In this document: positions 15,012-23,132 of the stretch, one piece after another
Numbering within the stretch: position 1 is the first letter of the stretch
Layout of the letters: each line of letters begins with the position of its first letter
Source of the DNA: Thermoanaerobacterium thermosulfurigenes
Lineage (GTDB): Bacteria > Bacillota > Thermoanaerobacteria > Thermoanaerobacterales > Thermoanaerobacteraceae
Direction of reading: 5' to 3'
Length of the DNA stretch: 52,170 nt
Assembly: GCF_051201035.1 (NCBI RefSeq)
Contig: NZ_JBPODR010000017.1
Span: 1 to 52,170, forward strand
Translations under genes and position numbers: made by a program
The notes under the pieces: model-generated
Told to the model about the DNA's origin: nothing
Database searches by the model: none
What the model saw: only the letters and a program-made list of their open reading frames with translations

Positions 15012-17567
15012 TTATTTTGTACCTCTTATAACAATGAGTACAACTTTATTCGTTGCCGGATTCATATATACATCAACAAGTGAATTACCTGTACTGCTAC
15101 TCAATGTTGATTTATCTGTTGATAATGTACCTTGAGATATGCTACCTAATCCAACTTGAGCAGGAGTACTCTTTGTAGCATCAATTACAACGACATTATT
15201 ATCCAAAGCGTCTTCTGTTAATATACCACTGTTATTATAGTAGTATATACCATTGTTTGTATAATCAAATGCTACGACAGTATGATTTGTTGTACTATCA
15301 CTAGCTGGAATATTTGTTACTCCACTTGATACAACATTACCATTTGCGTCTAAAGTTAATTGATATACTGAACCAGGTGTTACATTAGACAATGTAGTTG
15401 TAGCATTATATGTTTTTGCTACTCCATTTTCAAGAACGCTAAGACTTGTATATGTTGATGAACCATTATTAACTGTATTGACACCTGTGACATAAACTAT
15501 TGGCTGCGTTGATGTATTAGCTGTTAAGTTCGTATCACCAAATACTACAACAGTAAGTTGTCTTACACCAGAATAAACAGCTAATTTAACTGGATGAACC
15601 GAATCATTTGAAATGTCAGTAAACTTAATTGGTGTAAGTGATACATTGCCATTGCTATCTACTGTTTCATTTAGTAATACTGTTGAAGAAGTAACGTAGT
15701 AAGGTAAAGCGCTACTTATATTACTATTATTTGCACTTGCAAATCTAATAACATTATTTGTAGTATCAACATAACCATAGGTGTCATTTCCTACATTATC
15801 ACTTACAGGACTCATTGTATCAATTAACCCATTGGAATTTACTGTGTAAGTTACAATACTACCTGGAGCAGCATATGTTATTGAACCCGTTGTATTTCTT
15901 ACATTATTATCTGCACCTTTGTATACATTAGCATATACAACATTGTATGTCTGGCTAGTTCCATCAGTCTTTACTAAAGCAACTTGTGTATTAAATTGAT
16001 CATTTAAAGATTGTGAAGCTGCAACATAAGCATAATTTGTAGCAGTTGATGTTCCACTCCACTGAACTATAGTATTATTTTTGCCTACTATTGCAGTACC
16101 TGTTGAACCAGCACTTACTGATACTCCTGTACTACCAGGTATCGCTGAACCAACTGTATAATTAGTACCATTAATTGTTACAGTAACAGTTCCATCAGAT
16201 GCTGTTGATACTTGTGATATTGTACCAGTCACAGACTGTCTTACAACATACAATACTGTTGCTGTTCCACCAGCTACATCCTGATTGTCAACTGGAATAC
16301 TTACTTGATATACAACATCTCCAGCTTTAATATCTGTAGCTTTTGATACTGCCCCAACTACAGGATATGGATTTCCATTGCTGTCATTTATTGCGAATCT
16401 ATTGTCTATATAGCTATCCGAAGATGTTACATTGTTATTTACTAATAAACTTGAAGCATTACCTGTTGCATCTGTAATAATTGCATATCCATAACCCGAT
16501 ACATTAGTAGGATCGATTAATGTAATCTTTGAACCATTATCAACAACTTGGCTCTTGTAAACATCTGCCATTGTTGTCAATACACCATCAACCACAACTG
16601 GAATATTACCAACAGATACTGAAGCATCATAGAATGAATATGTTGTTGCATTTACTTGTGTAACTTCACTATTTGTTGTAGCTGTAAATGTCTTAATATC
16701 TGTTGTAACAGGTGTTGCAGCTAATGGATTACCATTTGTATCTTCATTAACTGTAACTATCTGTCCAAGATAATTGTTGAAATTTACAGAACCTGTAGGA
16801 ATCAATGTATAAACTAAATTGCCATTGTTATATGTCATTTGATACAAGCCATTTGTTTCAGTAACAGGTACTACTTTTACATAACCTGCTGTTACATTGC
16901 TATCAACATCATGTGTAGCATACACATAATATGTTGTTGAATTTCCAACTCTGCTTAACAATGTTTTACCTGTGTCGCTTTCTGCACCATTGACATATGT
17001 GTTAATGTCAAGATCTAATGCATTGTTTATTAACATAGCCATTTCGCCACGTGTTATTGTTGTACCTGCAGATAAAACGACACCTTTTGTTATACCTACG
17101 CTTGTAGCTTTAGATATAACACCATATGGCCATGAATAATCTTGTGTATAACCTAATGCTCTTAAGATCATTGCAAGAGCTTCTGTATATGTTACAGGAT
17201 TATTTGGTCTAAATGTACCATCTGGATAACCACTTGGATCAGCAACGTTTATATCACCTGCTGCCCAGAAATTTGCTGGTACATCGCTGAACTTTGTAGG
17301 ACCAGCTGATACTTTTGCAGCTTGTTGTAAACCTTCTGCTGCATTAACAAAAGCGATCATCTGTGCTCTTGTCACAACACCGTCAGGTTGGAATGTGCCA
17401 TCTGGCATACCAGATACTAAACCTAACGATTGCAGACGAGCAACTGCACTCGCATACGGTGCACTACTGCTCACATCGGAGAATGTTCCTGCAAAGCCTA
17501 CTGCCATTGCACTGAACACCAATGTGAACGTGAGAACCACTGCTATTAACTTTTTAAGGTTCTTCAT
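15012..17567 (-). CDS. SLH-domain S-layer protein
   Basis: A secreted surface protein of 851 residues. A signal peptide (KKLIAVVLTFTLVFSAMAVGFAG) is followed by SLH domains from about residue 27 to 200 (FSDV starts, GMPDGTFQPDGVVTRAQ, GYPDGTFRPNNPVTYTEA, GTTITRGEMAMLINNAL), which bind pyruvylated wall polymer. The remaining 650 residues are Thr, Ser, Asn and Val rich with beta-sheet character and no catalytic motif, as in major S-layer proteins. The ATG at 17567 follows AAGGAGGAGG. A strong promoter, long leader and strong terminator suggest high expression. Confidence 0.88.
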   Translation of the reverse strand: MKNLKKLIAVVLTFTLVFSAMAVGFAGTFSDVSSSAPYASAVARLQSLGLVSGMPDGTFQPDGVVTRAQMIAFVNAAEGLQQAAKVSAGPTKFSDVPANFWAAGDINVADPSGYPDGTFRPNNPVTYTEALAMILRALGYTQDYSWPYGVISKATSVGITKGVVLSAGTTITRGEMAMLINNALDLDINTYVNGAESDTGKTLLSRVGNSTTYYVYATHDVDSNVTAGYVKVVPVTETNGLYQMTYNNGNLVYTLIPTGSVNFNNYLGQIVTVNEDTNGNPLAATPVTTDIKTFTATTNSEVTQVNATTYSFYDASVSVGNIPVVVDGVLTTMADVYKSQVVDNGSKITLIDPTNVSGYGYAIITDATGNASSLLVNNNVTSSDSYIDNRFAINDSNGNPYPVVGAVSKATDIKAGDVVYQVSIPVDNQDVAGGTATVLYVVRQSVTGTISQVSTASDGTVTVTINGTNYTVGSAIPGSTGVSVSAGSTGTAIVGKNNTIVQWSGTSTATNYAYVAASQSLNDQFNTQVALVKTDGTSQTYNVVYANVYKGADNNVRNTTGSITYAAPGSIVTYTVNSNGLIDTMSPVSDNVGNDTYGYVDTTNNVIRFASANNSNISSALPYYVTSSTVLLNETVDSNGNVSLTPIKFTDISNDSVHPVKLAVYSGVRQLTVVVFGDTNLTANTSTQPIVYVTGVNTVNNGSSTYTSLSVLENGVAKTYNATTTLSNVTPGSVYQLTLDANGNVVSSGVTNIPASDSTTNHTVVAFDYTNNGIYYYNNSGILTEDALDNNVVVIDATKSTPAQVGLGSISQGTLSTDKSTLSSSTGNSLVDVYMNPATNKVVLIVIRGTK

Positions 17568-17583
17568 GGAATAAATCCTCCTC

Positions 17584-17704
17584 CTTAATATATAGTGTAT
17601 ATTTTTCTTTTGAAAGGTGGTACCTTCCAAAAAGCTTTTGACTATGTAAGCTGGCTCTTTGCCAACCTGAGTTAATTATATCATCGTGTCAATCCTCAAG
17701 TCAA
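17584..17704 (-). promoter_or_regulatory. S-layer gene promoter and structured leader
   Basis: On the minus strand TTGACT (17699-17704) and TATAAT (17675-17680, preceded by TGA) are 18 nt apart. The leader of about 100 nt can form hairpins, including GGC/GCC near 17660 and a GAAGGT/ACCTTTC stem around 17611-17627. Stable leaders like this are common for S-layer genes. The rest of the gap to 17850 holds no gene that I can see. Confidence 0.7.
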
Positions 17705-17850
17705 TAAATGTTACCATTTTGTAATAAATCTGTAATAATCGATTAACAATGCTTATGCCGCCAAATAGTGCATTAATTAGATATATACGACAAACTTTTA
17801 AAATATCCTTCTTAAATTTAACATAGAATTATTAACAAATTATTAAATTT

Positions 17851-19396
17851 TTAGTCCAAAATTGGTGCAACTTTTATTTCGAACATCCTGTTCCATGGAT
17901 ATTCTACATCTGCGCCTTTTATCTTGATACCGCAATCATCATATATGGATATAAGCATATCAAGATACGGTTTCATCTTTTCTCTTAGCACTTCATCTGC
18001 TTCACTTTTGTTTGTCAAATTATCTGGATTAAATCCATTTGATTTTGCCCAATTTTGCATCGCATCTCTCACTATGCTCTGGTATATGTAGTCATCAGCA
18101 TATCTTATGAATGTAAATGCATAGTAGTATTTCTGCATATCTTCGAAATCTTTTTTATCCTTTGTCGTATCAATATATGATTTTACGCTTAGCTCTGCCA
18201 CTACTGTCCCTATGGAGTTACTGGGGGTATTCCACCCAGAATATGCATCAATAAGCTTTATAAGTTTATCTTTAAGTATCTCATCTACAAGATCTTTGTC
18301 ACCTCCATTTGTCTTGGCTACGTCTGCTACGCCAAAATTTTGTCCACTAATTTTATATTTGCTTACTACATTTTTTATTCCTGTTTTATAATTTTTGTGC
18401 ATGTGAATGTAGATGATATTTTTTGCGTCTTGCGACATCACTCCACCTATGTAACCTATCTTCTCCTCTGTTATCTCTTTTACTGTCCCTCCTTCAAAAG
18501 GCAGATAACTATTTTCATCACCGCTTTCCTCATACACTATCTTGTAAGATGGTTTTAAGCCATTTTCCTCATTCAATATTTTTGCGACAGTCATCATGCT
18601 TATTTCGTCTGCACCATGAAGCATATAGACATTTTTATAATTCTTTATGATTGTTTTTAGATCATCATAGGAGTATTTAAGCATACTTTTCATGGTGGTA
18701 TCGTCAAGCCCGATTGTAAAAGTGACATTCGGCTTTAAATTTGACGCTATTTGTTCATTTATAATGACTTCTAATGCTATTACAGCCATGTAATTAAATA
18801 AATAAGAAGGTATGTTTGCTTTCAATCTCTTAAGTGTTTTTGTATCATTCTCTGATATGGCTTTCTTTATTTGATTATAATAACCTATATTAGCGCTATT
18901 CTGGACGTATATTGTGTCCTGCTGATAAAGAACTGGTGATACCTGCGGCATTATAGATATTAAAAAAAAGCCTTTTATCTCCCGACAAGCCTATTATCTC
19001 TTTTAATCTTTCAAGGCTTTCTTTGTAATTAATATCATTTACATAATTTCGCGACCCTATAAGCCCACCTGATATAAATTGATTTGTAGATATTATGATG
19101 GCGCTTACGTCAGGTCTTTCTACAGATCCTTTAAGCCAATCATAAATCATATCTTGATTGCTTTTTTTCTTGTAATCATCAAGTGAATCCATAGGAGGCA
19201 TTAATAGCTCTTTTCCGCCTGCCTTTGCCAATATCTCTACATTTTGAAGAGATACAGGCCTCGTGTCAAGAGGAACAAAAACTATCTTGTCTTTTGACAC
19301 ATATTTCATACTGTCTTTATAAGATGTCTCAATAGAAGCTATGCTTACTGTCATCATAAGTACCATTATGAATGCAAAAAATTTCTTCATTGTCAC
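17851..19396 (-). pseudogene. DUF4127 protein, interrupted by a +1 frameshift
   Basis: Two overlapping frames (166 codons from a GTG at 19396, then 366 codons ending at 17851) together make one DUF4127 protein of about 510 residues. The first part has a signal-like N-terminus and the hallmark FVPLDTRPVSLQNVE; the second continues with ISIMPQVSPVLYQQ and the rest of the domain. The break falls at a run of eight T (minus strand, about 18964-18971): seven would restore a single frame. This is either a mutation, a sequencing error in a homopolymer, or slippage-dependent expression. The family's function is unknown. It diverges from a polysaccharide deacetylase, 94 bp away. Confidence 0.8.
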
Positions 19397-19490
19397 TTAT
19401 TTCTCCTTTTATCATTTATCAGCTATCATGTATGCTTTCTATATTATTTTACAATATGTTGTGATATAATGCTATTGCGAGGTGAAATAA

Positions 19491-20351
19491 GTGAAAAAGT
19501 TCGTGATTGTATTTTCTCTAATAATGATAATTGCCGCATTCGGTTTTTATAGATATGAGAAAGCTGAAAATTTAAAAAAGTACGTTCCTGTACTTATGTA
19601 TCACAACATCTACGCTGGAAATATCCCTCCCAACAAAAGCGGCGTCCTTATCACTCCACAAAACTTTGAAAAGCAGATTTTGTACCTTAAAGGACATGGG
19701 TATGAAACTATAACCGTTGAGGACTTGTATAATTTTATGAAGTACGGCAAAATGCTTCCAAAGAAGCCTATACTTATAACATTTGACGACGGATATTTGG
19801 GGAACTATAAATATGCGTATCCATTGTTCAAAAAAATCGGTTATAAAGGTGTCATAAATGTCATAGTAAAAAATGTGCCATCTCCTACCAACAAAGTGGT
19901 GACTCCATATCCGCATTTTGACTGGATAGAAGCAAGGGAGATGTCTTCAAGCGGTGTAATGGAGATTGAAAGCCATACTTACGATTCCCACAGGTATGCA
20001 AAAAGTGGAAATCACGATATACCTATGCTATCAGGACCTATAGATATAGGCGGAAGGCTCGAAACCATGAATGAATACAGAGAAAGGATAAAGAATGATC
20101 TTTTAAAAGCAAAAATGGAAATAGAAAAAAATTTAGGGAAAGAAGTTATTGCTTTGGCATACCCATATGGCGTCGGCAGCGATACTTCTAAAGATGTGGC
20201 TGCGTCATTGGGGTATAAAGTGATATTTACGATGGAAGAAGGCGTCAATGTGTATAAAGGCGACACATACGCTGTAAAGCGTATAACTGTGAGAAATACA
20301 GATACAGGTGAAGATATAATAAAAAAGATAGAGATGTATGAAGGAAAGTGA
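19491..20351 (+). CDS. Polysaccharide deacetylase (CE4)
   Basis: A 286-residue protein with an N-terminal membrane anchor or signal (VIVFSLIMIIAAFGFY) and a CE4/NodB domain. PVLMYHNI, the catalytic TFDDGY and the metal-binding SHTYDSH are all visible, and LAYPYG occurs near the C-terminus. It should remove acetyl groups from N-acetylglucosamine in peptidoglycan or another surface glycan. The start is GTG with GAGGTG upstream, and an extended -10 (TGATATAAT) lies just before it. It diverges from the DUF4127 gene. Confidence 0.88.
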   Translation: MKKFVIVFSLIMIIAAFGFYRYEKAENLKKYVPVLMYHNIYAGNIPPNKSGVLITPQNFEKQILYLKGHGYETITVEDLYNFMKYGKMLPKKPILITFDDGYLGNYKYAYPLFKKIGYKGVINVIVKNVPSPTNKVVTPYPHFDWIEAREMSSSGVMEIESHTYDSHRYAKSGNHDIPMLSGPIDIGGRLETMNEYRERIKNDLLKAKMEIEKNLGKEVIALAYPYGVGSDTSKDVAASLGYKVIFTMEEGVNVYKGDTYAVKRITVRNTDTGEDIIKKIEMYEGK

Positions 20352-20365
20352 TGAAGCATCACAAA

Positions 20366-20422
20366 CTATTGCCCTAAAAACTTACCTATAGAATTAATAT
20401 AATTTTCAATGTCATAAGGCAT
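20366..20422 (-). pseudogene. Possible HepT/HEPN C-terminal remnant
   Basis: A short open stretch of 18 codons (DIENYINSIGKFLGQ at its end) resembles the tail of DUF86/HepT proteins and lies just downstream of a truncated nucleotidyltransferase. It has no independent support as a gene. Confidence 0.35.
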
Positions 20423-20472
20423 TCTCCTTCAACCCTTTAAATTTCATTGTTATTCCATAATCGCCGTAAAAT

Positions 20473-20583
20473 TTATTCCGTCCCATATGATCCAAAGATG
20501 TACAAAGCTAATATATTGGGATTTTGTTTTACATAATCTACAAGCAAATCAATCTGTTTTTTTATATTTGTTAAATTTCTCAT
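20473..20583 (-). pseudogene. Truncated MNT nucleotidyltransferase
   Basis: An ATG-started frame of 36 codons ends in ILALYIFGSYGTE and then a stop. LFGSY plus Gly/acidic residues is the start of the MNT active-site motif, but the metal-binding Asp pair is missing. With the tail at 20366-20422 this looks like a decayed MntA-HepT pair. The remaining gap sequence from 20352 to 20665 shows no other gene. Confidence 0.55.
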
Positions 20584-20642
20584 AATTATCACCGTTTATT
20601 AATTTTCATTGTCATTATATCACAAAAAAGGTACAAATCAAA

Positions 20643-20667
20643 AAAGGACCCAAAAGCGGATCCTTTT
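20643..20667 (-). terminator. pyrG terminator
   Basis: AAGGATCC pairs with GGGTCCTT across a 6-nt loop, followed on the minus strand by a T-run. The stem begins at the pyrG stop codon. Confidence 0.75.
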
Positions 20668-22264
20668 ATTTCATTAATAATGCCGCAGCTATAAAATCCC
20701 TGAATAATGGGTGTGGTCTTAATGGCCTTGATTTAAACTCTGGATGGAATTGGGACGCTACAAAGTATGGATGATCTTTTACTTCTATTATCTCTACAAG
20801 GCGGTCATCTGGCGACAAACCTGACAGTACAAGTCCTTTTGATGTGAGAAGCTCCCTATATTCATTGTTAAACTCGTATCTGTGTCTGTGGCGTTCATAT
20901 ACAAGCTCATCTTTGTAAGCTTCATATGCCTTTGTGCCTTCTTTCAACTTGCAAGGATATACCCCAAGCCTCATTGTGCCACCTTTTTCATCTATGTCTT
21001 TCTGTTCAGGCATAAGATCTATGACAGGGTATGGTGTCGCGCCGTTAAACTCTGTAGAATGGGCGTTTTTAAGTCCTGCTACATTTCTTGCAAATTCTAT
21101 AACAGCGCACTGCATTCCCAAGCAAAGTCCTAAGTACGGTATCTTGTTTTCTCTGGCGTACTGAGCTGCCCTTATCTTCCCTTCTACGCCCCTATCGCCA
21201 AATCCGCCGGGCACAAGGATGCCTTTTGCACCTTTTAAAAGTTCATCAACCGTATCGTCATTTACATTTTCAGAGTTTACCCATCTTATCTTGACATTGG
21301 CATCATTGTATATGCCTGCGTGTCTTAACGACTCTACAACGCTTATATATGCGTCGTGCAGCTCTACATATTTGCCAACTAAAGCAATCTCCACTTCTTT
21401 TTTTAGATTTTTCTCTTTTTCAACAAATGCTCTCCATTCCTTAAGATCAGGCTCATCGGCCGGTAAGTTTAACCTATTTATGACGTATTCATCTACTTTT
21501 TGCCTGTCAAGCTCCAATGGGACTTCATAGATGGAGTCTACATCGATATTTTCAATGACAGCATCTGGTTTTACATTGCAAAACATGCCTATCTTTTCTT
21601 TTATATCATCTGTAAGAGGAAATTCTGTCCTGCATACGATCATATCTGGCTGTATACCAATAGATCTCAATTCTTTTACGCTGTGCTGTGTAGGCTTTGT
21701 CTTAAGTTCACCGGTTTTGCCGAGGTGCGGTACAAGTGTAACGTGTATGAACATGACATTGTCTTTTCCTTCTTCAACACCTATCTGCCTTATAGCCTCC
21801 AAAAACGGCAAACTTTCTATATCTCCTACAGTGCCACCTATCTCTACGATGACACAATCAACGTTTTGCTCTTTCCCTACCCGCCTTATCCTGTCTTTTA
21901 TCTCATTTGTAATGTGGGGAATTACTTGAACTGTTGCACCTAAATAATCGCCTTTTCTCTCCTTTGATATGACAGACCAGTACACCTTACCTGTCGTTAT
22001 ATTACTGCTTTTTGTAAGGTTTATATCGATAAATCTTTCATAATGGCCAAGATCCAAATCCGTTTCTGCACCGTCTTCAGTGACAAATACTTCGCCATGC
22101 TGGTATGGACTCATTGTCCCCGGATCTATGTTTATATACGGATCGCATTTTATCACCGCCACGCTAATACCGCGGCTTTTTAATAACCTCCCTAATGACG
22201 CTGCTGTAATTCCTTTGCCTAATGATGACACAACACCGCCCGTCACAAATATATACTTCGACAT
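20666..22264 (-). CDS. pyrG: CTP synthase PyrG
   Basis: A full-length CTP synthase (532 residues) that makes CTP from UTP, ATP and glutamine. The N-terminal synthase domain begins FVTGGVVSSLGKGI; the C-terminal class I glutamine amidotransferase domain shows GLCLGMQCAVIEFARN with the catalytic Cys, and SQFHPEFKSRP with the His and Glu of the triad. The second of two adjacent ATG codons (22264) has better spacing from GAGGTG. It appears monocistronic, with an attenuator-like leader upstream. Confidence 0.97.
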   Translation of the reverse strand: MSKYIFVTGGVVSSLGKGITAASLGRLLKSRGISVAVIKCDPYINIDPGTMSPYQHGEVFVTEDGAETDLDLGHYERFIDINLTKSSNITTGKVYWSVISKERKGDYLGATVQVIPHITNEIKDRIRRVGKEQNVDCVIVEIGGTVGDIESLPFLEAIRQIGVEEGKDNVMFIHVTLVPHLGKTGELKTKPTQHSVKELRSIGIQPDMIVCRTEFPLTDDIKEKIGMFCNVKPDAVIENIDVDSIYEVPLELDRQKVDEYVINRLNLPADEPDLKEWRAFVEKEKNLKKEVEIALVGKYVELHDAYISVVESLRHAGIYNDANVKIRWVNSENVNDDTVDELLKGAKGILVPGGFGDRGVEGKIRAAQYARENKIPYLGLCLGMQCAVIEFARNVAGLKNAHSTEFNGATPYPVIDLMPEQKDIDEKGGTMRLGVYPCKLKEGTKAYEAYKDELVYERHRHRYEFNNEYRELLTSKGLVLSGLSPDDRLVEIIEVKDHPYFVASQFHPEFKSRPLRPHPLFRDFIAAALLMK

Positions 22265-22332
22265 CATCTCACCTCATCTTTTATTTTATCTTATATCGAA
22301 CGCAAAATGCATTTAATTAAGTGAAAGGCATT

Positions 22333-22361
22333 AAAAAAATCTCTATTCTTAAAAATAGAGA
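22333..22361 (-). terminator. Leader terminator (putative attenuator) of pyrG
   Basis: TCTCTATT pairs with AATAGAGA (22340-22347 with 22354-22361) and is followed on the minus strand by seven T. It lies between the pyrG promoter and start, so readthrough must be controlled. It is known that B. subtilis pyrG is regulated by attenuation with reiterative G addition; here the likely start is A-rich, so that mechanism is not evident. Confidence 0.7.
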
Positions 22362-22372
22362 CTCTTATCCCT

Positions 22373-22417
22373 TTAATTTTTTGATGGTTTTTTAAATTTT
22401 CTTCGATAATGACTCAT
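22373..22417 (-). CDS. Putative 14-residue basic leader peptide of pyrG
   Basis: Between the promoter and the attenuator is an ATG with GAGGTG about 6 nt upstream, coding for MSHYRRKFKKPSKN and then a stop 11 nt before the terminator stem. The peptide is very basic. Its position suggests a leader peptide whose translation could affect the terminator. It is a candidate only: short, with no homologue known to me. Confidence 0.45.
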   Translation of the reverse strand: MSHYRRKFKKPSKN

Positions 22418-22450
22418 TCAAAACACCTCAAAAAAAATAAATACTTTTTT

Positions 22451-22479
22451 ATTATATATGAGATTTTTTTGAATGTAAA
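22451..22479 (-). promoter_or_regulatory. pyrG promoter
   Basis: On the minus strand TTTACA (22474-22479) and TATAAT (22451-22456) are 17 nt apart. The predicted start would be near 22444, in an A-rich stretch. Confidence 0.75.
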
Positions 22480-22505
22480 GAGGGTTGAAAAATAAAATAA
22501 TATGG

Positions 22506-22583
22506 TATAATATATATAGACAAATTTAAAGCCTGTGGTCACAATGCAAAGAAAAAGGTGAGGACGCTACCCTCACCTTTTTC
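22506..22583 (+). ncRNA. Candidate antitoxin RNA, copy 1
   Basis: An extended -10 promoter (TGG then TATAAT, 22506-22511) should start a transcript near 22518. It ends at a strong hairpin (13-bp stem 22551-22563 with 22571-22583), giving about 66 nt. Before the hairpin lies GCCTGTGGTCACAATGC (22531-22547), complementary at 15 of 17 positions to the start region of the minus-strand peptide gene. Size, convergence and shared terminator match RNA II of the pAD1 par system. Confidence 0.6.
22551..22583. terminator. Bidirectional terminator shared by both RNAs, copy 1
   Basis: A 13-bp stem with a 7-nt loop carries an A-run on one side and a T-run on the other, so it can stop both the plus-strand RNA and the convergent peptide mRNA. 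Confidence 0.8.
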
Positions 22584-22598
22584 TCGACTATGTACATA

Positions 22599-22707
22599 TC
22601 ACTTCGTGTACCACTTAATTATTATCTCTAATAATTTAAGCAGTATTTCCATGATTCTGTTAAAGTATTTGGCGGTTTTCTTTCCGCCTTTTGCTGCCTG
22701 CGGTCAC
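22599..22707 (-). pseudogene. Frameshifted small peptide gene, copy 1
   Basis: The GTG at 22707 has an excellent site (AAAGGAGGTGA), but the frame ends after 15 codons at 22660. Compared with copy 2, two nucleotides are missing before the hydrophobic part. That part, EILLKLLEIIIKWYTK, is still encoded in another frame down to a stop at 22599-22601, with only one silent change from copy 2. An extended -10 (TGATATAAT, 22740-22748) drives it. Probably inactive, although a peptide from the internal ATG at 22652 cannot be excluded. Confidence 0.6.
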
Positions 22708-22811
22708 AACGCTCACCTCCTTTCTTGGAGGCTACCATTATTATATCATACGTTTTCTTCAGTTGTTGCAATGTTTTTACTGAAAAATGTTTGAAAAATA
22801 AAATAATGTGG

Positions 22812-22890
22812 TATAATATATATAGACAAATTTAAAACCAGTGGTCACAATGTTATAGAAAAAGGTGAGGATGGTACCCTCACCTTTTTC
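22812..22890 (+). ncRNA. Candidate antitoxin RNA, copy 2
   Basis: TATAAT preceded by TGG (22809-22817) should start a transcript near 22824, ending at the hairpin 22858-22870 with 22878-22890. It carries ACCAGTGGTCACAATGTT (22837-22854), matching at 17 of 18 positions the repeat at 23005-23022 that covers the peptide start on the other strand. The transcript is therefore antisense to the toxin start region in trans. Confidence 0.62.
22858..22890. terminator. Bidirectional terminator shared by both RNAs, copy 2
   Basis: The 13-bp stem is identical to that of copy 1; only the 7-nt loop differs. It ends both convergent transcripts. Confidence 0.8.
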
Positions 22891-22905
22891 TCGACTATGT
22901 ACATA

Positions 22906-23016
22906 TCACTTCGTGTACCACTTAATTATTATCTCTAATAACTTAAGCAGTATTTCTGTGACCTTGTACCAGTCTATTGGGCGGTTTCTTTTCCGCCTCT
23001 TGCCACCAGTAGTCAC
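22906..23016 (-). CDS. Small peptide, putative type I toxin (Fst/par-like locus)
   Basis: A 36-residue peptide starting at GTG with AAAGGGGGTGA at good spacing. The first 13 residues are strongly basic (GGKRRKRNR), and the C-terminal half is an amphipathic or membrane-seeking helix (EILLKLLEIIIKWYTK). The leader contains CCTCC, which can pair with the ribosome binding site to mask it. A promoter with an extended -10 (23049-23057) lies upstream, and a convergent short RNA carries a complementary repeat. I do not recognise the peptide; it lacks an obvious Fst motif. The toxin role is inferred from architecture. Confidence 0.6.
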   Translation of the reverse strand: MTTGGKRRKRNRPIDWYKVTEILLKLLEIIIKWYTK

Positions 23017-23074
23017 AATGTTCACCCCCTTTCTTGGAGGCTATCATTATTATATCATACGTTTTCTTACGTTG

Positions 23075-23103
23075 TTGCAATGTTTTTGTTTTGATATTAT
23101 AAT
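23075..23103 (+). promoter_or_regulatory. Promoter of PHP phosphatase gene
   Basis: TTGCAA (23075-23080) and TATAAT (23098-23103) are 17 nt apart on the plus strand. The palindromic TTGCAA may also serve the divergent peptide gene, though at a 20-nt spacing. Confidence 0.65.
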
Positions 23104-23132
23104 TAGTTTATCAATGTAAAGGGGGAAAATAT

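Larger units (their letters stand above)
22485..23060. repeat. Tandem duplication of about 300 bp (two sRNA/peptide loci)
   Basis: 22485-22770 and 22791-23080 are two head-to-tail copies. The promoter, terminator stem and peptide C-terminal region are nearly identical, whereas the repeat pair and the N-terminal codons of the peptide differ. This is more consistent with diverging functional loci than with a very recent duplication. Confidence 0.85.

Noticed and set aside
17851..19396. Two separate genes in the DUF4127 region
   Set aside because: The two frames are successive parts of one family domain and join at a homopolymer, so a frameshift is the simpler reading.
22333..22479. B. subtilis-type reiterative-transcription control of pyrG
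   Set aside because: The predicted start region is A-rich and no GGGC start is seen downstream of the -10 box.
22558..23119. Two similar plus-strand frames of 78 and 84 codons across the tandem repeat (22558-22794, 22865-23119)
   Set aside because: They start inside the terminator stem without a ribosome binding site and run antisense to the better-supported peptide genes. Their similarity follows from the DNA duplication.
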